In this document: positions 17,072 through 25,472 of the stretch, one piece after another
Position numbering within the stretch: the stretch's first letter is position 1
Layout: each line of letters starts with the position of its first letter
Origin: Ruminococcus sp.
Lineage (GTDB): Bacteria; Bacillota; Clostridia; Oscillospirales; Ruminococcaceae
DNA length: 64,000 nt
Direction: 5' to 3'
NCBI GenBank assembly: GCA_021200415.1
Contig: JAJQGO010000013.1
Location: forward strand, 310,986 to 374,985
Program-made: the position numbers and the translations under genes
The notes under the pieces: generated by a model
Seen by the model: only the letters and a program-made list of their open reading frames with translations
The model's database searches: none
Told to the model about the DNA's origin: nothing

Positions 17072-17518
17072 TTACCTTTCTTCATAGACAATCGCCTGAT
17101 TCGGACACGCCTTTACGCAGGCAGGCTCGCCGCAGGAATTTTTCGTGCAAAGCTCGCACTTCTGAACAACTCCGGTGTTGGAGGGCATAATTGCCCCGTA
17201 TGGACATGAGAGAATACAGGTGTAGCAGCCTACGCACTTATCCTGATTGATGTTGATAACTCCGTCAACGATGGTGAGTGCGCCTGTGATACAGCCCTTG
17301 ACGCAAAGGGGATCCTCACAATGACGGCAGCTGACGGCAAAATTTATTTTATCGCCCTCTTCAACCTGAATCTTAGGATTGATTTTCAATCCCCTGAGAG
17401 CCTTTGCCATATCGTTTTCATAGCATTTATCTTCTTTGTTGGTGTTAGCGAACGCACAGTGGAATTCACAGAGGTGACATCCAAGACACCATTCTTCGTT
17501 AACATATATACGTTTCAT
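17072..17518 (-). CDS. Polyferredoxin-type 4Fe-4S electron-transfer protein
   Basis: 148 residues with four Cys clusters of the HycB/DmsB type: CLGCHLCEFHC, CRHCEDPLCVKGC, CVGCYTCILSC, CELCTKNSCGEPACVKAC. This suggests up to four [4Fe-4S] centres. No signal peptide, so cytoplasmic. It lies between the FMN subunit (20 bp upstream) and the FAD oxidoreductase (8 bp downstream), and so is the likely electron wire of the split glutamate synthase. Confidence 0.9.
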   Translation of the reverse strand: MKRIYVNEEWCLGCHLCEFHCAFANTNKEDKCYENDMAKALRGLKINPKIQVEEGDKINFAVSCRHCEDPLCVKGCITGALTIVDGVININQDKCVGCYTCILSCPYGAIMPSNTGVVQKCELCTKNSCGEPACVKACPNQAIVYEER

Positions 17519-17538
17519 AATAATCTATCCTCCCTGAA

Positions 17539-19044
17539 TTACTCGCCTGCGTGCTTGATTCCGAGAATTTCAAGCTCTTTTTCCGTAAGTCCGACACCTC
17601 TGAGCATAAGGCGGTTTCCTTTAAGGCTCTCGATGGAGTTGATACCCATACCGCCCATAATTTCCTTGATTTCGTGATTCCATGCGTTAACAAGATTAAC
17701 AAGCCTCTTGTAGCCTACGTTTGGATTAAGACGCTTTACAAGGTCAGGGCGCTGAGTTGCGATTCCCCAGTTGCACTTTGCCATGTGGCAGCTGCGGCAC
17801 TGGTGACATCCGAGAGCGATTACGGCTGCGGATGCAATATATACAGCGTCAGCGCCAAGTGCGATTGCCTTTACAACATCGGCTGCATTTCGGATTGAGC
17901 CGCCGCATACAATAGAAACATTACCTCTGATTCCCTCGTCGCGAAGTCTTTGGTCAACAGCCGCAAGAGCAAGCTCAATAGGAATACCCACGTTATCACG
18001 GATTCTCGTGGGAGCAGCTCCCGTACCTCCTCTGAAGCCGTCGATTGCGATAATATCAGCTCCGCTTCTTGCGATACCGGAGGCAATTGCTGCAACATTA
18101 TGAACAGCGGCAATTTTAACTATAACCGGTTTCTTGTAATTTGTTGCCTCCTTGAGTGAATAGATGAGCTGCCTTAAATCCTCGATTGAGTAAATATCAT
18201 GATGAGGTGCAGGTGAAATAGCGTCTGAGCCTTCGGGAGTCATACGAGTCATGGAAACATCGCCCACATTCTTTGCTCCGGGGAGATGTCCGCCGATACC
18301 CGGCTTAGCACCCTGTCCCATCTTGATTTCAATTGCGGCACCTGCCTCAAGATAATCCTTATGAACGCCGAAACGTCCGGAAGCAACCTGAACAATTGTA
18401 TTCGGACCATACTGATAGAAATCCTTGTGAAGTCCGCCCTCACCCGTGTTATAGAGAGTTCCAAGCTCCGTAGCGGCTCTTGCAAGACTTTCGTGAGCGT
18501 TCTTGCTGATTGATCCGAAGGACATAGCCGAGAACATAATCGGAACCTCCAGCTTAACCTGCGCGGAAAGATTATTTTTAATCTCGCCGTTCTCGTCACG
18601 CTCAATTCTGCCGGGCTTTGCTCCGAGGAAAACCTTTGTTTCCATAGGTTCACGGAGAGGATCTATAGGAGGATTCGTTACCTGTGAAGCGTTAATGAGA
18701 ATTTTGTCCCAGTAAATCGGCAGCGGATTTGGATTACCCATTGAAGAAAGCAGAACGCCGCCCGATTCCGCCTGACGGTAAATCTCCTTGATAGCCTGAG
18801 ATGTCCAGTTGGCATTTTCCCTGAAGGTATGATCTGTCTTGACGATTTTGATTGCTCTTGTGGGGCAGAGTGAAACGCATCTGTGGCAGGTAACGCACTT
18901 TGTGCTGTCGCACATCATCATGTCAAGATCCTCATCGTAGTAATGAGCTTCATTCGCGCACTGTCTTTCACAGACACGACATTTAACACATTTATCGGGA
19001 TTCCTTACGATTTCATAATCCGGAAAGTCATAATTTATAGCCAT
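17539..19044 (-). CDS. gltB: Glutamate synthase FMN/[3Fe-4S] subunit with N-terminal ferredoxin domain
   Basis: 501 residues. Two [4Fe-4S] motifs at about 19-63 (CVKCRVCERQC, CVTCHRCVSLC) precede the FMN-binding (beta/alpha)8 synthase domain. Signatures: GEGGLHKDFYQYG, KMGQGAKPGIGGHLPG, FRGGTGAAPTRIRD, SIVCGGSIRNAADVVKA. CHQCRSCHMAKC near residue 415 supplies the 3Fe-4S ligands. It converts 2-oxoglutarate plus channelled ammonia to glutamate. The size and ferredoxin module match the archaeal-type stand-alone synthase domain. Its ATG overlaps the amidotransferase stop. Confidence 0.92.
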   Translation of the reverse strand: MAINYDFPDYEIVRNPDKCVKCRVCERQCANEAHYYDEDLDMMMCDSTKCVTCHRCVSLCPTRAIKIVKTDHTFRENANWTSQAIKEIYRQAESGGVLLSSMGNPNPLPIYWDKILINASQVTNPPIDPLREPMETKVFLGAKPGRIERDENGEIKNNLSAQVKLEVPIMFSAMSFGSISKNAHESLARAATELGTLYNTGEGGLHKDFYQYGPNTIVQVASGRFGVHKDYLEAGAAIEIKMGQGAKPGIGGHLPGAKNVGDVSMTRMTPEGSDAISPAPHHDIYSIEDLRQLIYSLKEATNYKKPVIVKIAAVHNVAAIASGIARSGADIIAIDGFRGGTGAAPTRIRDNVGIPIELALAAVDQRLRDEGIRGNVSIVCGGSIRNAADVVKAIALGADAVYIASAAVIALGCHQCRSCHMAKCNWGIATQRPDLVKRLNPNVGYKRLVNLVNAWNHEIKEIMGGMGINSIESLKGNRLMLRGVGLTEKELEILGIKHAGE

Positions 19045-20135
19045 TATTCAATTCCCTCCTCTAAAGTTACAATGAATGCTTCGCCGCCCTTAGGTGACCA
19101 GATTTTATCAAGCTCGGGCTGGATAACACGAATTGCGCATTCCTCGCTGGCAGCATATACCGTATCGCCCTTTTCGGCAATAACCATTGAACGCAGCTTT
19201 AATCTGTCGTTGAGAGCCATCATTCCGCCCTTGAATCCGAGAAGAATGGAGAACGGGCCGGTAACGAGAAGGCTTGAGAAAGCGTTTCTGAGGTATGTGA
19301 GCTTTTCACGCTTTGCAGGCTCAAGCTGGTCGATTGTATCCCAGAACGGAGCTGCGATAACATCGGCAACCTCCTCAAGAGTCAGCTTCTGTTTTCTGTT
19401 GAGAAAATCTATAATATATGTAATTACTTCAGTATCTGTGAGCAGCGTACATTTGTATCCATACATTTCAATGAAGCGTCTGTTTGCGTCATAGGAGGAT
19501 ATTTCGCCGTTGTGGACTATTGAGTAATCAAGAAGCGCAAAGGGATGAGCGCCGCCCCACCAGCCGGGAGTATTTGTGGGGTATCTTCCGTGAGCTGTCC
19601 AGCAGTAGCCGTCATACTCGTCAAGACGGTAAAATTCTCCGACATCCTCCGGAAAGCCGACTGCCTTGAAAACGCCCATGTTCTTGCCGCTTGAGAATAC
19701 ATAAGCCCCCTCAATGGTTGTGTTTATGCGTATAACACACTGAGCTGTATACTCGTCCTCGCCAAGCTGACATTCTCTGAGGCGGTTCGGCAGCGGATTA
19801 AGAAAATATCTCATGATAAGAGGTTCATTTGTAATGGAAGGAACCTTTTTTGTTGGAATTTTAGAAAGATTTATAACGTCGAAATGATTATCGAGAAATT
19901 TCTCGCATCTGATTTTTGAATCGGTGCTGTCAAAGAAAACATGAAATGCGTAAGCGTCTTTATACTGCGGATAAATACCATATCCCGCAAAGCCGCCTCC
20001 GAGTCCGTTGGATCTGTCGTGCATTGTTGCGATTGAATCAATAATCGTCTGTCCGTTGATTGGTTTTCCTTTCTTATTAAAGATACCCGATATAGCACAG
20101 CCGGACGGGATTCTGATTTCTCCTTCTTTAAGCAT
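19044..20135 (-). CDS. Glutamate synthase glutamine amidotransferase (class II) subunit
   Basis: 363 residues, an Ntn-type glutaminase. Cys13 in GCAISGIF is the expected N-terminal nucleophile after removal of a 12-residue propeptide. GRYPTNTPGWWGGAHPFALLDYSIVHNGEISSYDAN-type blocks near 180-215 (stay HNGE) bind glutamine and form the oxyanion hole. It releases ammonia from glutamine for the FMN subunit encoded next. First gene of the five-gene operon, with Shine-Dalgarno AAGGAGG and a leader containing a candidate ANTAR-controlled terminator. Confidence 0.92.
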   Translation of the reverse strand: MLKEGEIRIPSGCAISGIFNKKGKPINGQTIIDSIATMHDRSNGLGGGFAGYGIYPQYKDAYAFHVFFDSTDSKIRCEKFLDNHFDVINLSKIPTKKVPSITNEPLIMRYFLNPLPNRLRECQLGEDEYTAQCVIRINTTIEGAYVFSSGKNMGVFKAVGFPEDVGEFYRLDEYDGYCWTAHGRYPTNTPGWWGGAHPFALLDYSIVHNGEISSYDANRRFIEMYGYKCTLLTDTEVITYIIDFLNRKQKLTLEEVADVIAAPFWDTIDQLEPAKREKLTYLRNAFSSLLVTGPFSILLGFKGGMMALNDRLKLRSMVIAEKGDTVYAASEECAIRVIQPELDKIWSPKGGEAFIVTLEEGIE

Positions 20136-20170
20136 AAGAAAGCCTCCTTAGATAAAAGTTAGTATTGACA

Positions 20171-20234
20171 AAGAAAAAAGACGCTCGTTAAGCGCATAAC
20201 ATACATCATCGTAAGAATTATGCGTGTAACGAAC
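20171..20234 (-). terminator. Leader terminator (attenuator) of the glutamate synthase operon
   Basis: In mRNA order GTTCGTTACACGCATAA (plus 20234-20218) pairs with TTATGCGCTTAACGAGC (plus 20199-20183) with two or three mismatches or wobbles. GTCTTTTTTC follows. It lies between promoter and start codon, so it can stop transcription early. Confidence 0.65.
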
Positions 20235-20244
20235 ATCCTTGTTC
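20231..20244 (-). promoter_or_regulatory. Candidate ANTAR-binding hairpin, glutamate synthase leader
   Basis: GAAC-AAGGAT-GTTC: a 4-bp stem closing a hexaloop with A at position 1 and G at position 4, the signature of ANTAR RNA targets. Its 3' arm GTTC is also the start of the terminator stem, so the two structures exclude each other. A partner P1 hairpin is not evident upstream. Confidence 0.55.
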
Positions 20245-20260
20245 TTTCTGTGACGATATT

Positions 20261-20289
20261 ATCATACTACATTTTTTTTAGTTTGTCAA
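20261..20289 (-). promoter_or_regulatory. Glutamate synthase operon promoter
   Basis: Minus strand TTGACA (plus 20284-20289), 17 bp, TATGAT (plus 20261-20266). The predicted leader is about 120 nt. Confidence 0.8.
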
Positions 20290-20427
20290 TAGGGTTCGAT
20301 TAAAAAAATTCAGTTTTTTCAGATTTTTTTCGTTTTTTTCAAAGTCCGGCACTTTTTCAACATTGGCAGGTGAATTTCTGCACAAAAAATAAGATGAAAT
20401 ATTATCAATCTATATGCACTTTTACTG

Positions 20428-20456
20428 TTGACAAATTTTGCCCGCAGGTATATACT
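20428..20456 (+). promoter_or_regulatory. Amt-PII promoter
   Basis: TTGACA (20428-20433), 17 bp, TATACT (20451-20456). The predicted leader is about 135 nt. Confidence 0.85.
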
Positions 20457-20467
20457 AAATACATAGA

Positions 20468-20481
20468 CAGCAAAGACGCTG
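20468..20481 (+). promoter_or_regulatory. Candidate ANTAR-binding hairpin, Amt-PII leader
   Basis: CAGC-AAAGAC-GCTG: a 4-bp stem with a hexaloop having A1 and G4. Its 3' arm overlaps the left arm of the following terminator (ACGCTGG starts at 20476). A P1 hairpin is not evident; the predicted start site is only a few bases upstream. Confidence 0.55.
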
Positions 20482-20516
20482 GAAAAAGTTATAAAAGCTT
20501 TTTTCAGCGTTTTTTT
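20476..20516 (+). terminator. Leader terminator (attenuator) of Amt-PII
   Basis: ACGCTGGAAAAAG (20476-20488) pairs with CTTTTTTCAGCGT (20498-20510), a 13-bp stem with one wobble, followed by a 7-T run. It sits about 85 bp before the ATG and after the promoter, so transcription must pass it to express the transporter. Confidence 0.85.
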
Positions 20517-20599
20517 GTTTTATTTTGTTCCGGATACGGTACCGTTCGGAGCAGCATCACATATTTTACTCAGACAAAATGTTTATGGAGGTTGATCTT

Positions 20600-22375
20600 A
20601 TGAGTGATGAAATCATGGAAACTATAAGCGGCACTACTTTCGGTGTCTGGTTTCTGATTGGCGCTGCACTCGTATTCTTTATGCAGTGTGGATTTGCAAT
20701 GGTTGAAACAGGTTTTACCAGAGCAAAGAATGCCGGAAATATTATTATGAAAAACCTGATGGACTTCTGTATCGGTACAGTCGTTTTCATCTTAATCGGT
20801 TTCGGACTTCTCCTTGGTGAGGATTTAGCAGGATTTATTGGTAAGCCCGGATTTGACATCATTACCAATTATGAATCCTTTGATTGGTCAAACTTTATTT
20901 TTAACCTTGTATTCTGTGCAACTACTTCTACAATTGTTTCAGGTGCAATGGCTGAAAGAACAAAGTTCCTTTCATACTGCGTTTACTCCGCAGTTATCTC
21001 AGCTCTCATTTACCCGATTGAAGCACACTGGATCTGGGGCGGCGGCTGGCTTGCAGAATGGGGATTCCACGATTTCGCAGGCTCATGCGCTATCCATATG
21101 GTCGGCGGTATCTCAGCTCTTATCGGAGCTAAGATTCTTGGACCACGTATCGGCAAATTCGACAAAGACAGCAGCGGCAAGGTAACAAAGGTTCGCGCTA
21201 TTCCCGGTCACTCCCTTACACTTGGCGCTCTCGGCTGCTTTATCCTCTGGTTCGGCTGGTACGGATTCAACGGCGCAGCTGCAACTTCAGTTGATCAGCT
21301 TGGCTCTATTTTCGTAACAACTACAATTGCCCCCGCAATTGCAACAGTTACCTGTATGATATTCACATGGATCAAATACGGCAAGCCTGACGTTTCAATG
21401 TGTCTTAACGCTTCACTTGCAGGACTTGTAGGAATCACGGCAGGATGTGACGCTCTTAACGCTGTCGGCGCAATCATTGTCGGTATCGTTTCGGGACTTC
21501 TCGTTCCCTTTGGCGTATGGCTTCTTGACTACGTTCTTCACATCGACGACCCTGTCGGTGCGGTTGCAGTTCACATGATGAACGGTATCTGGGGCACAAT
21601 TGCTGTAGGTCTTTTCGCAGATCCTTCTGTTCCCGGATATTCTCTCGCAGATAAAAACGGAGACGAACTGGCAGGTCTTTTCTACGGCGGCGGCTTCGGA
21701 CTCCTCGGCAGACAGCTTACAGGATTCGTTGCAGTTGCTGCATGGACAGCCGTAACAATTACAATCACATTCCTTGCAATCAAGCACACTATCGGTCTGC
21801 GTGCATCCGCTGAAGAGGAAATCATCGGTTTGGACGCAACAGAACACAATCTCCCCTCCTCTTATGCAGACTTCATGCCTTCAATCGAATCTATCAAGAC
21901 AATCGACAAGGAGGCTGCTGCTGCCGGAATTCAGGCTCCCGCATCACCTATCCCATCGGCAGTTGCTGCTGCACCTGCTAAGCCTGCACCTTCTACAGCA
22001 GAGGCATCATCTGCTAAGATTACAAAGGTCAGCATCATCTGTAAGCAGAACAAGCTTGAAACTCTCCAGAAGGCTCTCATGGAGGTTGGCGTAAAGGGTA
22101 TCACTGTTACACAGGTACTCGGCTACGGTACTCAGAAGGGTCACGAAACATATTATCGTGGCGTTAAGGAGGATTCACCGACACTTCTGCCGAAGTTCAA
22201 GGTTGAAGCTGTTGTATCCAAGGTTCCTGTTGAGGACGTAGTAAACGCAGCTAAGAATGCTCTCTACACAGGCAATATCGGCGACGGAAAGATGTTCGTA
22301 TACGATGTTGAGAACGCTATTAAGGTTCGTACAGGTGAAGAAGGCTTCGATGCTCTTCAGGGCGAGGACTATTGA
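20600..22375 (+). CDS. amt: Ammonium transporter fused to a C-terminal PII domain
   Basis: 591 residues from the ATG at 20600, chosen because TATGGAGG precedes it; the longer frame has no ribosome site and runs into the leader. Residues 1-420 form an Amt/Mep channel with about 11 helices (FFMQCGFAMVETGFTRAKN, EAHWIWGGGWLAEWGF, DPVGAVAVHMMNGIWGT; conserved pore His residues present). An Ala/Pro linker spans about 440-470. Residues 474-591 are a full PII domain with GDGKMFVYDVENAI and KVRTGEE. The T-loop reads YYRGVKED, with Glu where the modifiable Tyr51 would be. PII normally plugs Amt through its T-loop, so the fusion makes this regulation intramolecular (inference). Confidence 0.95.
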   Translation: MSDEIMETISGTTFGVWFLIGAALVFFMQCGFAMVETGFTRAKNAGNIIMKNLMDFCIGTVVFILIGFGLLLGEDLAGFIGKPGFDIITNYESFDWSNFIFNLVFCATTSTIVSGAMAERTKFLSYCVYSAVISALIYPIEAHWIWGGGWLAEWGFHDFAGSCAIHMVGGISALIGAKILGPRIGKFDKDSSGKVTKVRAIPGHSLTLGALGCFILWFGWYGFNGAAATSVDQLGSIFVTTTIAPAIATVTCMIFTWIKYGKPDVSMCLNASLAGLVGITAGCDALNAVGAIIVGIVSGLLVPFGVWLLDYVLHIDDPVGAVAVHMMNGIWGTIAVGLFADPSVPGYSLADKNGDELAGLFYGGGFGLLGRQLTGFVAVAAWTAVTITITFLAIKHTIGLRASAEEEIIGLDATEHNLPSSYADFMPSIESIKTIDKEAAAAGIQAPASPIPSAVAAAPAKPAPSTAEASSAKITKVSIICKQNKLETLQKALMEVGVKGITVTQVLGYGTQKGHETYYRGVKEDSPTLLPKFKVEAVVSKVPVEDVVNAAKNALYTGNIGDGKMFVYDVENAIKVRTGEEGFDALQGEDY

Positions 22376-22425
22376 TTTACTTAATGTAGGTTCCATTTTT
22401 GCTTCCAATATAATATTACAAAAAA

Positions 22426-22460
22426 GAGCCCGTGCATTTCAATTGCATGGGTTCTTTTTT
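22426..22460 (+). terminator. Intrinsic terminator of Amt-PII
   Basis: GAGCCCGTGCA (22426-22436) pairs with TGCATGGGTTC (22444-22454) with one wobble, then a T6 run. Confidence 0.9.
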
Positions 22461-22475
22461 ATGGCGTCACCGCAT

Positions 22476-22503
22476 AAAAAACTCCCGAACAAAATCGGGA
22501 GTT
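22476..22503 (-). terminator. Intrinsic terminator of the aro operon
   Basis: Plus AACTCCCGA (22480-22488) and TCGGGAGTT (22495-22503). On the minus strand the stem is followed by a T-run. Repeat copy B lies between it and the last gene. Confidence 0.85.
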
Positions 22504-22518
22504 CTCTATGTATTTTTT

Positions 22519-22560
22519 TAGGCAAAGCCGTCAGGCGTGCTTTGCGCGGTATTGCCTTTA
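22519..22560 (-). repeat. Dispersed repeat, copy B (one end only)
   Basis: On the minus strand: TAAAGGCAATACCGCGCAAAG, then CACGCCTGACGGCTTTGCC. It is the type-1 end only. Its outer bases contain the stop codon of the DUF4364 gene. Confidence 0.8.
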
Positions 22561-23151
22561 ATTATCAGTCAGATCATACGGCACTTCCTCATTTGAAAGC
22601 GCAAGCTCAATCACCTTGCCATAGAAGCCGGAGGGATTCAGCATAATCTTTTCGCCGAGGAGCTTCGCCTGAGTCAGATCAGGGGCAAAAAGCTTCAAGT
22701 CCATCAGGTCGCACTTGAAATCAAGACACCTGACGTGGGTATAGTAGCCGTTTTCCACAGGAATATACTCAATTTTGATTTCCTGCTCGTGCTTCAGACG
22801 TGCAAAATACCTGAGTGCCGCAAGGACAAGCTTATCTCTGTAGGATTTCGGAGCATACGTTTTCAGCTGCTTTGCGCAGAAACGTCCCTTTTCCTGCAAA
22901 GCATAGCAATCGGCATTATCCTTATTTTTTACGATTGAAATGCAGTCGTTTTTCAAAAGATAATCAATTGAATCCTGATAATAGAAATAATTTATCAGCC
23001 CCGTGCTTACGGCAATTTCATAAAGCTGCTCAATCTCAACAGGCTTGTCGATTCTATAAAGCAAATAGCATATCAAAATGTTCAGGGTAGGCACATCCTT
23101 TATTTCCGTATCAGCCGCTTCTGACATTTTAAAAATATTTTCATTCTGCAT
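22558..23151 (-). CDS. DUF4364 family protein (predicted winged-helix)
   Basis: 197 residues. The N-terminal half (TLNILICYLLYRIDKPVEIEQLYEIAV, then YYQDSIDYLLKNDCISI and YALQEKGRFCAKQL) has the helix-turn-helix and wing rhythm of DUF4364 proteins, common single-copy genes in Clostridia. The C-terminal half is beta-rich (IKIEYIPVENGYYTHVRCLD). Function unknown; probably DNA-binding. It is the last gene of the aro operon, 10 bp after aroC. Its stop codon coincides with the end of repeat copy B. Confidence 0.8.
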   Translation of the reverse strand: MQNENIFKMSEAADTEIKDVPTLNILICYLLYRIDKPVEIEQLYEIAVSTGLINYFYYQDSIDYLLKNDCISIVKNKDNADCYALQEKGRFCAKQLKTYAPKSYRDKLVLAALRYFARLKHEQEIKIEYIPVENGYYTHVRCLDFKCDLMDLKLFAPDLTQAKLLGEKIMLNPSGFYGKVIELALSNEEVPYDLTDN

Positions 23152-23161
23152 TTATCTCACC

Positions 23162-24256
23162 TTAGCAAAAGTTAGGATAGTCAAGCATATGCGCAAGCAG
23201 AGCAATATTAACTGCCGCCTCAACGCATGGAACAGCTCTCGGAACGATACACGGATCGTGACGTCCCTTAATGCTCAGAACCTCGTTTTTCACATCGTGA
23301 TAATCAACCGTATTCTGCTCCTGCGCAATCGAAGGAGTAGGCTTAATTGCAACATTCAGGGTAATCGGCATTCCCGATGAAATTCCGCCGAGTATGCCGC
23401 CGTGATTATTTGTTTTCGTCACAACATGGCCCTTCTCGTCAACGTAGAACTCATCATTATTCGTGCTTCCGACCATTTTCGCAACCTCAAAGCCTGCGCC
23501 GAATTCCAGTCCCTTGACTGCGGGAATACCAAAAATCAGCTGCGCAATTGAGTTTTCCAGCCCCTCAAAAATCGGTGAGCCGATTCCGGCGGGAACATTA
23601 ACTGCCACACACTCTATAATGCCTCCCAGCGATTCGCACTCCATTCTCGCATTCTGAATATCCTCCTTCATCAGCTCGCCCTTTTTGTCGCTGATAACCG
23701 GAAATTCCTTATAGCGGACGTCAAGAATATCCTGACGCGTAACATTTACATGGTCGAAGGACGCATCCTTGATTTCATGAATGGACGCAATGTGCGCGCC
23801 CGTATAGATTCCCCTGCGTTCGAGAATCTGTCCGCAGACAGCTCCCGCAAAGCAAAGAGGAGCAGTAAGACGTCCCGAAAAGTGACCGCCGCCTCTCACG
23901 TCGTTGAAGCCCTTATACCTCACAGCTCCCGTATAATCCGCGTGACCCGGCCTTGCAAGTCTGGAGATATTGGAATAATCTCCCGAATGGGTATCGGTAT
24001 TCTGAATGAACGCGCAGAGGGGAGTTCCCGTAGTTCTGTCATTGAACACACCCGAAAGAATCTGCGGCATATCCTTTTCGCTTCTTGAAGTTGTTGTTCC
24101 GTCTTTTTTAGGCGCTCTTCTTGCCATAAATCTTCCGAGTTCCTCAACGTCAATATATTCTCCCGGCGGAAGATTGTCGATAATAACGCCGATAGCGGGC
24201 CCGTGGGACTCGCCGAAAATTGAAATTGAAATGCGATTATTCCAAAGTGATGACAT
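23162..24256 (-). CDS. aroC: Chorismate synthase
   Basis: 364 residues from the ATG at 24256 preceded by GGAGG; the longer frame would overlap aroA further and lacks a ribosome site. Signatures: GESHGPAIGVIIDNLPPG, RPGHADYTGAVRYKGFNDVRGGGHFSGR, GAGFEVAKMVGS, NNHGGILGGISSGMP and RHDPCIVPRAVPCVEAA. It converts EPSP to chorismate using reduced FMN. The start overlaps the aroA end by 20 bp, consistent with translational coupling. Confidence 0.97.
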   Translation of the reverse strand: MSSLWNNRISISIFGESHGPAIGVIIDNLPPGEYIDVEELGRFMARRAPKKDGTTTSRSEKDMPQILSGVFNDRTTGTPLCAFIQNTDTHSGDYSNISRLARPGHADYTGAVRYKGFNDVRGGGHFSGRLTAPLCFAGAVCGQILERRGIYTGAHIASIHEIKDASFDHVNVTRQDILDVRYKEFPVISDKKGELMKEDIQNARMECESLGGIIECVAVNVPAGIGSPIFEGLENSIAQLIFGIPAVKGLEFGAGFEVAKMVGSTNNDEFYVDEKGHVVTKTNNHGGILGGISSGMPITLNVAIKPTPSIAQEQNTVDYHDVKNEVLSIKGRHDPCIVPRAVPCVEAAVNIALLAHMLDYPNFC

Positions 24257-25472
24257 TAGCTTTACCTCCAAGATTGTTATAATCCCTGAAAAAATCCGGA
24301 TAAGACTTCTCAACAGCCTCTGCACCCCTGATTATAATATCGCCGTCCGCTTTTACAGCGGCAATTGCAGCCGACATAACGATTCTGTGGTCGCCGAAGC
24401 TGCTCACAAATCCGCCATGCAGCGTTTTTACAGGTTTTATCAGCAGTCCGTCGTCAGTGACAGTAACCCTTCCGCCAAGCCTGTTCAGCGTAACGGAAAT
24501 AGCCTCAAGCCTGTTGCTTTCCTTGATTTTCAAACGCTTTGCGTTAAAAATTTTGGAAGGTCCCTTTCCGAAGCAGCCAAGAACAGTCAGAATTGGCACG
24601 AGATCCGGAATATCAGAGCAATCGGCTTCAAAATTTTTCAGTCCATTCTCATTATAGCACATCTCGGAAATAATATCAAGAATTTTCTTGTCGCCCTGAA
24701 CACTGTTTTTGTTAAGATTTTGCAAATTTATGCTGCATCCGAGGGCATTTGCGGTATAGAAAAACGCTGCCTGAGAATAATCGCCCTCAACGGTTACATC
24801 GCAGGGCTTGTATCTCTGCGAGCCTTTTATTATGTAATTATTATTGAATTCCATTATCTCAATGCCGAATTTTTTCAGGCAGTCAATGGTAATATCCACA
24901 TACGGCTTTGATTCAAGCTTTGATGTAATCCTGATAATGGAATCGCTTTTAAGAAGCGGAAGCGCAAAAAGGAGTCCCGTAATGAACTGTGATGAAACGT
25001 CCCCCTCTACCTCATAGATTCCGGATTCAAGCTTGCCTGACATATCAAAGGGCATGGTGCAGTAGTAATCGAAGGTGATACCCTTCTGACCAAGCTCCCT
25101 TAAATAGATGTGTATGGGGCGTTCGGGGAGTCTGCCTCTTCCGAGAAAGCGGGAGGTAGTCCCGAGGGCGGCTGCAATGGGAATTACAAAACGGAGAGTA
25201 GATCCGCTTTCGTTGCAGTTGATTACTGCCCTTTCCGGAGCCTTACTTATTCCGCGCACTTTAACATTGCCGTTTCCATCGACGGTGCATTCAGCTCCGA
25301 GAGCATTCATGGCGGATATTGTCGCTTCTATATCCTTAGACATATTTATTCCGCTGATGACAGATTCGCCTTCAGCAAGGGCGGCGCAGATGAGGGCGCG
25401 GTGAGCGTAGCTTTTCGATGAGGGTATATAAACATCTCCGCTGAGCTTTGAGGGCTGAATTTTTACGTCCAT
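24237..25472 (-). CDS. aroA: EPSP synthase (3-phosphoshikimate 1-carboxyvinyltransferase)
   Basis: 411 residues. N-terminal PSKSYAHRALICAALAEG, the NESGSTLRFVIP phosphate/PEP-binding block (a Ser-for-Gly/Ala variant of the usual N-x-G-T pattern), RLPERPIHIYLRELG and C-terminal SNRLEAISVTLNRLG and SFGDHRIVMSAAIAA. It transfers the enolpyruvyl group of PEP to shikimate 3-phosphate. Slightly shorter than the 427-residue E. coli type. Its start abuts the aroB stop. Confidence 0.95.
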   Translation of the reverse strand: MDVKIQPSKLSGDVYIPSSKSYAHRALICAALAEGESVISGINMSKDIEATISAMNALGAECTVDGNGNVKVRGISKAPERAVINCNESGSTLRFVIPIAAALGTTSRFLGRGRLPERPIHIYLRELGQKGITFDYYCTMPFDMSGKLESGIYEVEGDVSSQFITGLLFALPLLKSDSIIRITSKLESKPYVDITIDCLKKFGIEIMEFNNNYIIKGSQRYKPCDVTVEGDYSQAAFFYTANALGCSINLQNLNKNSVQGDKKILDIISEMCYNENGLKNFEADCSDIPDLVPILTVLGCFGKGPSKIFNAKRLKIKESNRLEAISVTLNRLGGRVTVTDDGLLIKPVKTLHGGFVSSFGDHRIVMSAAIAAVKADGDIIIRGAEAVEKSYPDFFRDYNNLGGKANVITLE

